A stretch of DNA of 64,000 nt from Flavobacteriales bacterium (GTDB lineage Bacteria > Bacteroidota > Bacteroidia > Flavobacteriales_F > PHOS-HE28). The position numbers were made by a program, and so were the translations under genes. The stretch spans positions 124,001-188,000 of the forward strand of contig JADJOG010000047.1 of NCBI GenBank assembly GCA_016713865.1, read 5' to 3'. Below the pieces are notes generated by a model. It made no database searches and had not been told where the DNA came from. It worked only from the letters and a program-made list of their open reading frames with translations. How positions within the stretch are numbered: the stretch's first letter is position 1; each line of letters opens with the position of its first letter. Below are positions 34,420-43,600 of this stretch, piece by piece.

Positions 34420-36108
34420 TCAGAATGTGCTTGTGATCGACAAGGTAAGGCCATTTGCGGCGGGTACTTGCCGGCAAACACCGCCCACGCAGAAGATGCC
34501 GGCGCGCTGGCGTCCGTAATTAATCTGGAACCGGTTGCCGCCACGGATGTAGCCGAAAGAGCCTATGGGATAATGGAGCGGCTCTTGGCCGGCGGCTTCC
34601 AAATCGTCAGAGCCGATGTAGTTGTACTGATCCATGGCGGCCACGAACCAGTGAGGACTGAAGGTGAACTCGACCAGCGCGGTGGCCCAGTTGCCCTGAT
34701 CCTGTCGGGTGCTCAGGTGCTGCAGCTCAAAGCGAACCGAATTGCGCTCATTGAAGTTGTGCAGGCCTTCGAGTATCGCGATATCGGCATAAACAGTTGA
34801 CTTGCCGGGCTTGCCTTGTATGATGTCGATGTCGTAAACGACATTGAGGTAAGTGAAAGCCAACTCCCAATCGTCGCTCACTTTCTTACGTACCTCAACA
34901 TTAAGGTCCTGGAAGTAGTTCCGCTTACCGGGGTTGAAGATGCGCGAAGTGTAGCCGATGCGGGCGGTGGTATCATCGGCTATGCCCAATCGCGTGGTAT
35001 CAAGCGAGTAGGCCGTGCTGAAGTTCACTGCCACCTTGGTGCCGTACTTGCCGCCGAGCGGAGTGCCTTTCTTGAATTTGTAGAAGACCTCGCCCTGTGC
35101 GCTCACTTCCCCATTAGGCTGTGTGGCGTAAGGATAAAGCGTTGCTGGCAGGTTGTAGGTGTGCTGCTTGGTGAGCGGCGGCAGGAAGTTGATGTTGAGA
35201 TCGAACGGCGTGGGCGCGGCACGGTCGCTCTGGAAGAACATGTTGTCGAACGAATGCGCGCCCAGTGTGGCGCCAAAGCCCTTCACGCTATACGTGGCAT
35301 TGACCATAGCGGCCTCGCCATTCTTATAGATGAAATTGTTCTTGCCGTTCGGGTCGTTGATCTTGTAGGCATACTCACCATAGATGTTCCAGCGCGGAGT
35401 GATGAAGTTCGCCCGGAAGGCCCAAGCGCCCACGTTCTGAGGAAGTATGAGCAAGGGGTCGCGATCCTCTTGGAATTTGCTCACGAAACTGCCGCCGATC
35501 ACGAGGTTGCCGGTGCTGGTCCACGCGCTGTCCAACAGTTCGCGCAGGTCCAACTCAGCATCGAAGCCGCGGACCAGCCCGGGGCCATTCACGGTTCGAT
35601 TATCGAATGCGAAACGCTGCTTGCCAACGACTCCTTTCAGATAGATGCCGCGAAAGGGCTTGTACTTCACGCGAAGCCCATCCATGGCATTGTCCACGCC
35701 CAAGTAGCGCTCTTCATAACTGCGGAAGATGAGCCCTTGGCCGAATTGCTCGAAGAAATTACCAGCTGTAATCTCCAGGTCGCTGAGCTTGTATTTCACA
35801 TAGCGGTATCCGATGCCGGACCCCAAGTAGGGCTGGCCAGCAGGATACCCAGCCAAGCGTGGCTCATATGACTCGAATCGGATACCCGTCTCGAATTGCT
35901 CGGTGCTGTAAATCAGGTTCAGCCAGGAGTTCAGGCCCATGCGCTGCGGCAGCACCACCGCGCCGATGTCCTCGTCTTCATTGTAGTACTGCGCATCGGT
36001 GCTGAAGTTCCCATGGAGCTGGCCCCCAGTGAGCTGTGCTGATGCGCCGAGCGGTGAAAGGAAGAACGATGCCGCGACCAGCGGCAGCCATGCGGATCGT
36101 ATGCTCAT
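34420..36108 (-). CDS. DUF6029-like putative outer-membrane protein
   Basis: 562 residues with a signal peptide (residues 1-24, 'FFLSPLGASAQ'). The rest is a long run of alternating beta strands ('YRYVKYKLSDLEITAGNFFEQFGQGLIFRSYEERYLGVDNAMDG' region) typical of DUF6029 proteins, and ends in aromatic Phe ('TSTF'), consistent with a barrel inserted by BAM. It probably works with the Omp28-like and TlpA-like products either side: the gene order TlpA-DUF6029-Omp28 recurs in Bacteroidota as far as I recall. Function not established. Confidence 0.75.
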   Translation of the reverse strand: MSIRSAWLPLVAASFFLSPLGASAQLTGGQLHGNFSTDAQYYNEDEDIGAVVLPQRMGLNSWLNLIYSTEQFETGIRFESYEPRLAGYPAGQPYLGSGIGYRYVKYKLSDLEITAGNFFEQFGQGLIFRSYEERYLGVDNAMDGLRVKYKPFRGIYLKGVVGKQRFAFDNRTVNGPGLVRGFDAELDLRELLDSAWTSTGNLVIGGSFVSKFQEDRDPLLILPQNVGAWAFRANFITPRWNIYGEYAYKINDPNGKNNFIYKNGEAAMVNATYSVKGFGATLGAHSFDNMFFQSDRAAPTPFDLNINFLPPLTKQHTYNLPATLYPYATQPNGEVSAQGEVFYKFKKGTPLGGKYGTKVAVNFSTAYSLDTTRLGIADDTTARIGYTSRIFNPGKRNYFQDLNVEVRKKVSDDWELAFTYLNVVYDIDIIQGKPGKSTVYADIAILEGLHNFNERNSVRFELQHLSTRQDQGNWATALVEFTFSPHWFVAAMDQYNYIGSDDLEAAGQEPLHYPIGSFGYIRGGNRFQINYGRQRAGIFCVGGVCRQVPAANGLTLSITSTF

Positions 36109-36126
36109 CGCTGCGAATGTCGCGCC

Positions 36127-36624
36127 TTACTTCTTACTGCCGGATAGCTCGAGCACTTTCTTGAACAGCTCGTTCTCATCGCCCGGCTCGTAATTGTTGT
36201 GCTGCCATACGATCTCGCCCGCGCCATCCACGAGAAAGGTGTGCGGCACGTTGTTCACGTTCAGGGCGCGCTTGAAATCGCCGTTGGGGTCCAGGTAAAC
36301 GTCGTATTCCCAGCCCTGGCCATTCACGTATGGCTTCACGCGGGCCGAACTGCGCGCGTCATCGATGGAGATGGCGATGAGCTTCACGCCGGTCTTTGCC
36401 TGCCAATCGTCATACTTCTCGGCAATCGCGGAGAGTTCCTTTTTGCACGGCGCGCACCAAGTAGCCCAGAAGTTGATGATCATCGGCTTGCCTCCGTTAC
36501 TGAGGCTTCGGGTATCCACCTTCTTGCCATCAAGCGTTTGCACCATGGCACTGGGGATCTGCGATCCAGGCAGCGCAGCGGAAAGAAGGATTGTGAGCAG
36601 GCCGAGTGCGACTATGTTCTTCAT
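36127..36624 (-). CDS. TlpA-like thiol-disulfide oxidoreductase
   Basis: 165 residues from ATG 36624. Signal peptide about 1-19 ('LGLLTILLSAALPGSQ'), then a complete thioredoxin fold: 'MIINFWATWCAPCKKELSAI' carries the active site C-A-P-C, 'VKLIAISIDD' strand, cis-Pro motif 'NVPHTFLVDGAGEIVW'. This is the AhpC/TSA-redoxin branch of TlpA/ResA proteins, which reduce or oxidise periplasmic thiols. Second in the leftward set, 18 bases before the DUF6029-like gene; an inverted repeat separates it from the T9SS thioredoxin gene upstream. Confidence 0.88.
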   Translation of the reverse strand: MKNIVALGLLTILLSAALPGSQIPSAMVQTLDGKKVDTRSLSNGGKPMIINFWATWCAPCKKELSAIAEKYDDWQAKTGVKLIAISIDDARSSARVKPYVNGQGWEYDVYLDPNGDFKRALNVNNVPHTFLVDGAGEIVWQHNNYEPGDENELFKKVLELSGSKK

Positions 36625-36646
36625 GTGGTTGGTGTGGGTGGGAAAG

Positions 36647-36695
36647 AGAAGGTCAGCGATCGTTGGCAATTGCTGCGCCGGATCGCTGACCTTCT
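36647..36695 (-). terminator. Inverted repeat, possible attenuator or terminator
   Basis: Perfect 15-base arms AGAAGGTCAGCGATC (36647-36661) and GATCGCTGACCTTCT (36681-36695), with a 19-base loop, lie between the T9SS thioredoxin gene (stop at 36720) and tlpA (start 36624). On the minus strand the stem is followed by CTTTCCC, a weak pyrimidine tail rather than a T run, so read-through into tlpA is plausible. Confidence 0.55.
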
Positions 36696-36719
36696 GAAAT
36701 TCCCGCTATGCGCTCAAGG

Positions 36720-38165
36720 TCACTGGTTGATGGTCAGTTTGCGGGTAGCAGAGATGCCATCAGCGACGATGTGCACGAAGTAGCTGCCATTGGGAAGCTC
36801 GCTCAGGTTGATGTTGACCTGTTGCGCGCCAGCACCGAGGCTGCGGCTCATGCTCATCACTTGCTCGCCCAGCACATTCATCACGGAGAAGCGTGTGTTG
36901 GCGGCTGACTCGAGATTCATCTCAATGGTCACTTGGCCAGTTGAAGGGTTCGGGAAGATGTTCAGGCTGCTCTCCAAGCTGTTCTCCCCGATGCCCACGG
37001 AAAGGCCAGCCTTGAAGGGTTCCTTCACCACAGCGCCGAATTGACCGCCTTGCGTCATGAGCACGCCATTGCTGCGGAGCTTGTAATAGCCTTGGCCGTA
37101 TGAGCAGCACATGCCATCGCCGTATGCATCGAGCACCTCCAAGCGGTAGCACTCATTGGGGTTCAGGTTCCACCAGTAATTGAATACGGTGTTGTCCTGG
37201 GTGGCCGCTGTGTATGGTCCTGCCTGAGCCACCACTTGATTGGCGCTGTTGTAGAGCTTCCACGAAGTCTCTTCGCAGTAGTTATCGGTCTTCAGCTCCA
37301 AGTGAACGGTGGCCAATGCGGCCTCAGGTGCCATGGAGAAATCGTACTCCTCGGTGTCGCCCTCTGGATGATCATCCGTTTGACCGTTGGGGTTGCTCAC
37401 CTCTACGGTATAGTCCTGAGTGCCGCTAACCGTCACTTGATTGAAGTCCACATCGGCGCTGGCCCAGCGGGCGAGGTTGCCGGTCCAATTCACGGTCTGC
37501 AGCACGGTAGCGCCCTGCTTGATCTTCAACGTAGCGCTGGTGAGTGCGCTGGTGCCTTGGTTGTACAGGATGGCCTTCGGGTATTCGCCGGGGCAGAGCT
37601 TCACGCCAGGGTTCTGAAGCAGTGTGGCATCGTTCACGCCATTGGTGAAAGGTGTCATGCACGAGTTGCGCCAGCTTTGGAAGAATTGCTGCCAAGTAGC
37701 TTGGCGGTTGATCACCGTGCCGGCATTGTTTCCGGGGCAATGCATGAAGAGCGTCGGGTAGGCGGTAACGCCGTAAGTCTGGCGAAGAGCAGCCCCTGCA
37801 CCATTGGGTCCAATGATGGGGTAGGGCGTGTTCTCAATCCAGTTTCCCTGCGACCCCGATGCTCCGCCAAGAAGTGCCATGGAACTGGCTGCATCTCCAT
37901 CAACGAAGAAGATCATCAGGTCATTGGTGCCCTCGGGGCCGAACTCATGGTACAAGGTCTCCATTATGCCGCTCTTGTGCCAAGCCCAGCAGGGTCCGCA
38001 CCAGTGCGCGCTCACATCAACCAGAACGGTCTTCCCTTGGTTGAGGTAATCTTGGATGGAGTGCGTGTTCCCATTGATGTCCGTGGCCGTCTAGTTCTGA
38101 TTCTGGGCCACGGCCAGCGAGCCGATGGAAAGAGCTGCGGCTGCGAGTAAAGTCCGTTGGTTCAT
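36720..38165 (-). CDS. T9SS-secreted thioredoxin-like protein, interrupted by an in-frame TAG
   Basis: From ATG 38165 the frame encodes a signal peptide ('LLAAAALSIGSLAVAQ'), then TAG at codon 25 (38093-38091), then continues unbroken to 36720. The mature part has a thioredoxin site 'SAHWCGPCWAW' (C-G-P-C), beta domains with 'EYDFSMAPEAALATV', an 'AYGDGMCCSYGQGYY' segment found in secreted bacterial proteins, and a T9SS type A tail ('NIFPNPSTGQVTIEM' ... 'GSYFVHIVADGISATRKLTI'). Without the TAG it would be 481 residues. 'QNQN-[stop]-TATDINGN' suggests a Tyr or Phe codon was there. It should be displayed on or released from the cell. An inverted repeat follows the stop. Confidence 0.78.
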
Positions 38166-38352
38166 GCTCGGGGTTTTAGGTTTTCTTTGGAAGTTCTTGC
38201 TGGGAACCGGTGCTAAATGAGGGTGGCCAGTCGGTTTCCGCCGCCGAACATAGGAGCATGGGTGTTTCGCATCTCATCGGATCCGCCAAGCGGTTGGGAT
38301 CCTATTCGCCCTGTGCGCATCCTCGGTTTAATCGCTTCAACCAAGCGGTCCT

Positions 38353-38360
38353 TACATTTG
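38353..38360 (+). promoter_or_regulatory. -7 element TACATTTG
   Basis: Perfect TAnnTTTG, 51 bases before the ATG of the T9SS cargo gene at 38412. No TTG at usual spacing upstream. Confidence 0.4.
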
Positions 38361-38411
38361 AGGCAGCCCACGCACAGCGCGGACTGTTTGTAGCCCAATT
38401 CCAGCCACCAC

Positions 38412-39155
38412 ATGCCACGATTCCTACCCGCTTTGCTTTTCGTCTCTCTCACCGGTTCAGCCTTTAGCCAAGGTTTGGTGAACATCATCGATGAAGACGG
38501 TCATACCGTGAACGGGACCGTCATTCATCATCCGTGCAACTTCTCCACGGATACCGTTAGCCTTCTTGCCAGGCTGAATGTCGGGGATTCCCGAACGGTG
38601 AACGTCCGTCGGTACGAGATGTGGCCTGTACCCGGTACCAATAACTTCTTCTGCTGGGGCGTGTGCTACTTGCCTGTTTCCGTTGGCACTTTCTCTTCTT
38701 GGGTATCTGACCACTATGTGGACATGAATCCGGGAGCCACGTACAACAACTTCCATGCGTACCACCAAGCCCAAGGCAACCTTAGCACCATGCGCTATAA
38801 GTTCGTGTGGTATGACATCGCTAATCCCACAGGGCCCGATAGCAGCTGGGTGGATATTGATTTTTGCGGGCTCGTAGGTGTAGGCGAACGTGGAAGCCAG
38901 CAAGCCTCTTTGAATGTCTGGCCGTCGCCCACAGATGGCCGTGAGCTGCAGTTCGACTTCGCTGTGGAGGGTTCTGCCCCGGCGCGTGTGGTGCTATACG
39001 ACATGCTGGGTGCCGCCATCCGCCGCTCCGGCGCGATCGTTGCCCAAGGCCGCTTCTCATGGACAACCAGCGGCTTGGAGCCCGGTGTCTATTTCGCCAC
39101 GCTTGAGCGGGACGGTAAGGCGATACGCACCCGAAGAGTTGTGGTAACCCAATAG
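38412..39155 (+). CDS. T9SS C-terminal sorting domain protein
   Basis: 247 residues with a signal peptide (1-20, 'LPALLFVSLTGSAFSQ'). A beta domain of about 140 residues ('GHTVNGTVIHHPCNF', 'PGTNNFFCWGVCYLP', with paired Cys) precedes a T9SS type A tail ('LNVWPSPTDGRELQFDF' ... 'GVYFATLERDGKAIRTRRVVV'). The Cys-containing domain I do not recognise. Its neighbour on the left is the T9SS thioredoxin, which could help fold such disulfide proteins; this is only inference. Confidence 0.78.
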   Translation: MPRFLPALLFVSLTGSAFSQGLVNIIDEDGHTVNGTVIHHPCNFSTDTVSLLARLNVGDSRTVNVRRYEMWPVPGTNNFFCWGVCYLPVSVGTFSSWVSDHYVDMNPGATYNNFHAYHQAQGNLSTMRYKFVWYDIANPTGPDSSWVDIDFCGLVGVGERGSQQASLNVWPSPTDGRELQFDFAVEGSAPARVVLYDMLGAAIRRSGAIVAQGRFSWTTSGLEPGVYFATLERDGKAIRTRRVVVTQ

Positions 39156-39167
39156 CGTCAAGGCTCC

Positions 39168-39857
39168 CTATTCGGCCAGCCACTCGGCAACCAGCGCGGG
39201 CACCCCTGCTGCTGCCGTTGCCTCCAAACAATGGAAGCCCTTGCGGGCAACAGGTACCGGCTTAGGGTCGATGAGCACGAGGCGTGCCCTCTGCGGGGCA
39301 TGGTGAATCAGGCTTGCGGCCGGATAGACATTCAGCGACGTGCCAATGACCATTAAGCGGTCAGCTTTGCTGATGATGGCGGCGGCCTTCTCGAGCATGG
39401 GCACTGCCTCCCCGAACCATACGATATGCGGACGGAGTTGGGATCCCAAAGGGCATTTCGCGCCCCGCTGAAGTGACGGCCCGTTGATGCGTGTGATGAG
39501 CGAGGGGTCGACCGTGCTGCGTGCCTTCAGGATCTCGCCATGCAAATGCAGCACGCTCGTGCTTCCGGCCCGTTCGTGGAGGTCATCGATGTTCTGCGTG
39601 ATCACATCAACCGTGTAGCGCTTCTCCAGATCGACCAATGCACGGTGCGCGGCATTCGGATGCGCTGCCAGCACTTGCGACCGGCGTTCGTCATAGAACC
39701 GAAGCACCAGGTCCATGTCGCGCCGCCAAGCCTCCGGTGTGGCCACATCCTCAACATGGTATTGCTCCCATAAGCCATCGCCATCCCGAAAGGTGCGCAG
39801 GCCGCTCTCCGCGCTGATGCCGGCCCCGGTGAAAACCACTATCCGTTCCCGCGTCAT
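39168..39857 (-). CDS. NAD-dependent protein deacylase (sirtuin)
   Basis: 229 residues. Sirtuin marks are complete: 'GAGISAESGLRTFRDGDGLW' (NAD loop), 'TQNIDDLHERAG' with catalytic His in 'VLHLHGEI', and 'HIVWFGEAVP', 'VIGTSLNVYPAASL'. Only one Cys remains where most sirtuins have a four-Cys zinc ribbon ('RGAKCPLGSQLRPH'), so it belongs to the zinc-less branch found in Bacteroidota. Tyr/Arg in the acyl pocket of SIRT5-like enzymes are not evident. It removes acyl groups from lysines using NAD. It converges with the T9SS gene, 12 bases apart. Confidence 0.88.
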   Translation of the reverse strand: MTRERIVVFTGAGISAESGLRTFRDGDGLWEQYHVEDVATPEAWRRDMDLVLRFYDERRSQVLAAHPNAAHRALVDLEKRYTVDVITQNIDDLHERAGSTSVLHLHGEILKARSTVDPSLITRINGPSLQRGAKCPLGSQLRPHIVWFGEAVPMLEKAAAIISKADRLMVIGTSLNVYPAASLIHHAPQRARLVLIDPKPVPVARKGFHCLEATAAAGVPALVAEWLAE

Positions 39858-40013
39858 TGGGCAATGTTACCCAACTAAAGCAAGGCTATCCGCTGATTTG
39901 GCGCGGCGCCCTATTTTCGGGCCCTTCAATTCCGGCCCTGCCGGATAACCCGCGCGCCCATCGAGCGATTTCTACCCCCTTTGTAAGAACCCATACGTAC
40001 GCGAAGGGACAGG

Positions 40014-40625
40014 ATGATCGACAGCCTGAACGGAGAGGTATTGACGCGTGGAGCGGACCATGTGGTGATTGACTGCCACGGCGTGGGCTATTTGGTGCAT
40101 GCGCCAAGCGCGGTGCTGTCCCAGTTGCCTGCGAAAGGCTCTTGTCGGCTGCTCATCCACTACAGCGTGAGCGTCGATGTGCGATCTGGCGCTAGCGAGC
40201 ACCGTTTGTTCGGCTTCCGGACCGGTGATGAGCGCGAGTTGTTCCGCAAGTTGATCGAGGTGCAAGGCGTGAGCGCCACGCTTGCCATGGCAATCATGGG
40301 CGCTCGCACTGCCGATGAGGTGCGCGGCGCGATCATCATGGGCGACGAGAGCATGCTCAAGGGCATCAAGGGCATCGGTCCGAAGCTGACGCAGCGCATC
40401 GTAGGGGAGCTGCAAGGGAAGCTGGGTGCCGCATCGGCCACCGCTCCAGCCGGTGTTCCCATGAGCACGGGCAATACGCTCCGGAGCGAGGCGTTATCGG
40501 CGCTGGTTTCACTCGGATTGGATCGGGCGAAAGCCGAACGAGCCCTGCAAGGCGTGCTGAATGAGCGCGGATCGGAACCTCCGCCGCTGGAAGAATTGAT
40601 CAAGCTGACGCTGAAGAACCTGTGA
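40014..40625 (+). CDS. ruvA: Holliday junction DNA helicase subunit RuvA
   Basis: 203 residues with the three RuvA parts: OB-fold ('MIDSLNGEVLTRGADHVVIDCHGVGYLV' region), helix-hairpin-helix domain ('LKGIKGIGPKLTQRIVGELQGKLG') and a C-terminal RuvB-binding domain ('EALSALVSLGLDRAKAERALQGVL'). It binds four-way junctions as a tetramer. Its stop overlaps the sprA start (GTGA), a junction common in Bacteroidota. RuvB is unlinked, at 31229. Confidence 0.96.
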   Translation: MIDSLNGEVLTRGADHVVIDCHGVGYLVHAPSAVLSQLPAKGSCRLLIHYSVSVDVRSGASEHRLFGFRTGDERELFRKLIEVQGVSATLAMAIMGARTADEVRGAIIMGDESMLKGIKGIGPKLTQRIVGELQGKLGAASATAPAGVPMSTGNTLRSEALSALVSLGLDRAKAERALQGVLNERGSEPPPLEELIKLTLKNL

Positions 40626-43600
40626 GCCGGGCCGTGAATCTCATCCAATCGCTGCACGCTGCGCTCTCGCGCCGCGCCCTGCATTCCGTGCTGTTCCTCG
40701 CGCTACTCACACTGGGCGCTTCGGCGCGGGCGGGGGTGGTGCTGCAGGTCGATACTCCAGAGGTGGATCTGGTATACCCGATCACTGACCCGCTGGCTCC
40801 CGGTGGATCCAATCCGAGCCTGATCAATCTGGAAAACCCGGACAACATCGAGAGCGATGTGATCTACGACCCGATCACCGGGCAGTACATCATGCGCAGC
40901 AGCGTAGGTGGAAGCTTCGACTACAGGCCACCGATGAGCATGAGCCTCGAGGAGTACATCAACTACGACATGGAGCAATCCATGAAGGCGCATTGGCTCA
41001 ACAAGGTGGAGGAGGAGAGCGAGGCCGCGCAGAAGGCGCTGATCCCGCAGATCAAGATCCGCGGCAAGGCGTTCGACCGGATTTTCGGTGGCAACACCAT
41101 CGACATCAAGCCGCGTGGATCGGCCGAGGTGATCTTCGGGTTGAACATCTCGCGCACGGACAATCCGCGCATCCCGATCCAGCAGCGCAGGATAACCACC
41201 TTCAACTTCGATCAGCGGATCCAATTGAACCTGATGGGCAGTATTGGCGAGAAGCTGAAGATCAATACCAACTACAACACGCAGGCGACCTTCGACTTCG
41301 AGAACCAGGTGAAACTGAATTACACCGGGTACGAGGATGAGATCATCCAGAAGATCGAGGCCGGCAATGTGAGCCTGCCCTTGCGCGGCACCCTGATCCA
41401 AGGCAGCCAGAGCCTCTTCGGCCTGAAGACCGAGATGAAATTCGGCCGACTTACTGCTACCGCCATCTTCAGCCAGGAGAAAGGGCAGCGCCGCAACGTG
41501 CAAACGCAGGGTGGCGCGCAGACCAACAACTTCGAGATCAAGGCCGATGAGTATGAGGCCAACAAGCACTACTTCCTCAGCTATGCGTTCCGTGAGCAAT
41601 ACGAGAATTCGTTGCGCACACTGCCCACGGTGAACAGCGGCGTATTGATCACCCGCGTGGAAGTCTGGGTGACCAACATGCGGCAGGATTACCAGCAGAA
41701 CCGCAACGTGGTGGCCTTTACGGATATCGGTGAAGACGCCAGTGCCGCGGCTATCGCAGCCGGTCGCGTGAGCAGCGACCTGCCTCCCGGGCTCCTCATC
41801 GACAATCCAGGAGCCGATGCCGACAATGCCGCGAACTCGCTCTACGCGACAGTGAGCACCAATCCTGGCATCCGCAGTTTCGTGAATGCCAGCGGTGCGC
41901 TGCAGGCGCTCGGGCTCACCCCCGCGCGCCACTTCGAGAAGCTCGAGAGCGCTCGCTTGCTGAATCCGAGCGAATTCACATTCAATCCGCGACTCGGTTT
42001 CATCACACTCAATCAATCGCTTAATAACGACGAGGTGCTCGCGGTGGCCTTCCAGTACACCTTGAACGGGCAGACTTTCCAAGTCGGCGAATTCAGCACC
42101 GATGGCATCGGCCCGCCCGACGCACTGATCCTGCGCTTGCTCAAGGCCACCATCACCAACCCGCGCATACCGCTGTGGGACCTGATGATGAAGAACGTGT
42201 ACTCGCTCGGCGCTTTCCAGGTGAACAGTGAGAATTTCCGTCTCGATGTGGTTTACAACAACCCGGTCACCGGGGTCGATATCAACTACATCCCGCGACA
42301 GCCGGTGGATCAGATACCACTCCTTCAAACGGTGGCCATGGACCGCTTGGACCCGAACAATGCGCCCAACCCCGATGGATGGTTCGACTTCATCGATGGC
42401 GCTGCCACGCAAGGCGGTACCATACAGGCGCAAACAGGACGGCTCTACTTCCCAGTGTTGGAGCCATTCGGCAGTTTTCTGGATCGGCAGCTCATCGGCC
42501 CGGACCCCGGCAATCCGATTCAGTCCGATGCCATCCGGCGCACGATCGTTTATCAGCAGCTCTACGACAGCACCAAGATCGCTGCCCAGAACCAGCCCGA
42601 GCTGAATCGTTTCAAGCTGCGTGGCAGCTACCGCAGCGCGAGCAGCGATGTGATCAACCTGAATTCGGTGAACATCCCGCAAGGCAGCGTGGTGGTAACC
42701 GCAGGCGGCGTGCGGTTGGTGGAGAACCAGGACTACACCGTCGATTACAACCTCGGCCGGGTGCGCATCCTCAACCAAGGGATCCTCGAGAGCGGCACAC
42801 CGGTGAACATCGCCCTCGAGAGCAACTCGCTCTTCAGTATTCAGACGCGGACATTGGCTGGCGCCCGCTTCGATTACAAAGTGAATCGAGACCTCGTGTT
42901 GGGCGGCACTATCATGAACCTGTACGAGCGACCGCTCACCCAGAAGGTGAACGTGGGGAGGAGCCAATCGCCAATACCATCATCGGCTTGGATGCGAATT
43001 GGCAGACCAAGTCGCTCTGGCTCACCCAACTCGTTGATAAGCTGCCCTTCTATGCCACCAAGCAGGAGAGCAACGTGACTGGCAGCATCGTGCATACCTG
43101 ATCCCCGGCCATAGCCGAGCGATCGGTAACGCGGGCACCAGCTACATCGACGATTTCGAGGGCAGCGTGAGCACGATCGACCTCCGTACGCAGAGCCTCT
43201 GGTTCCACGCGAGCACACCGCAAGGCATCAGCCTTTCCCGGAGGGCAACCTGGTGAACAATAGGGAAACAGGTTTCCGCCGCGCGCAGCTGAGCTGGTAC
43301 GTGATCGATCCGCTGTTCTTCCGGCAGAACAACCTTACACCGAGCCACATCGCCAATAACGCGGCCATGCGCAGCGACAATCGCATGCGCGAGGTGCTCG
43401 AACGTGAGGTTTTCCCTTTCAGGCAACTGCCAGCCGGCACGCCCAACAATATCCCGGTGCTCGATCTATCCTATTTCCCTAAGGAGCGCGGGCCATACAA
43501 CTACGAAACGAGCGGTGCGCGCTTGAATGCCGACGGCACCTTCAATGATCCGGAGAACAACTGGGCCGGCATGATGCGCCGGATCACCACCACCGATTTC

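Noticed and set aside
30665..38093. TAG as a recoded sense codon in this organism
   Set aside because: Many intact genes in the window end in TAG (for example infB, actC, coxB and coxA), so TAG is an ordinary stop here; two in-frame cases are better treated as errors or mutations.
39912..39919. TATTTTCG as the ruvA promoter
   Set aside because: It is 94 bases before the ruvA ATG without supporting upstream element; too uncertain to list as a feature.
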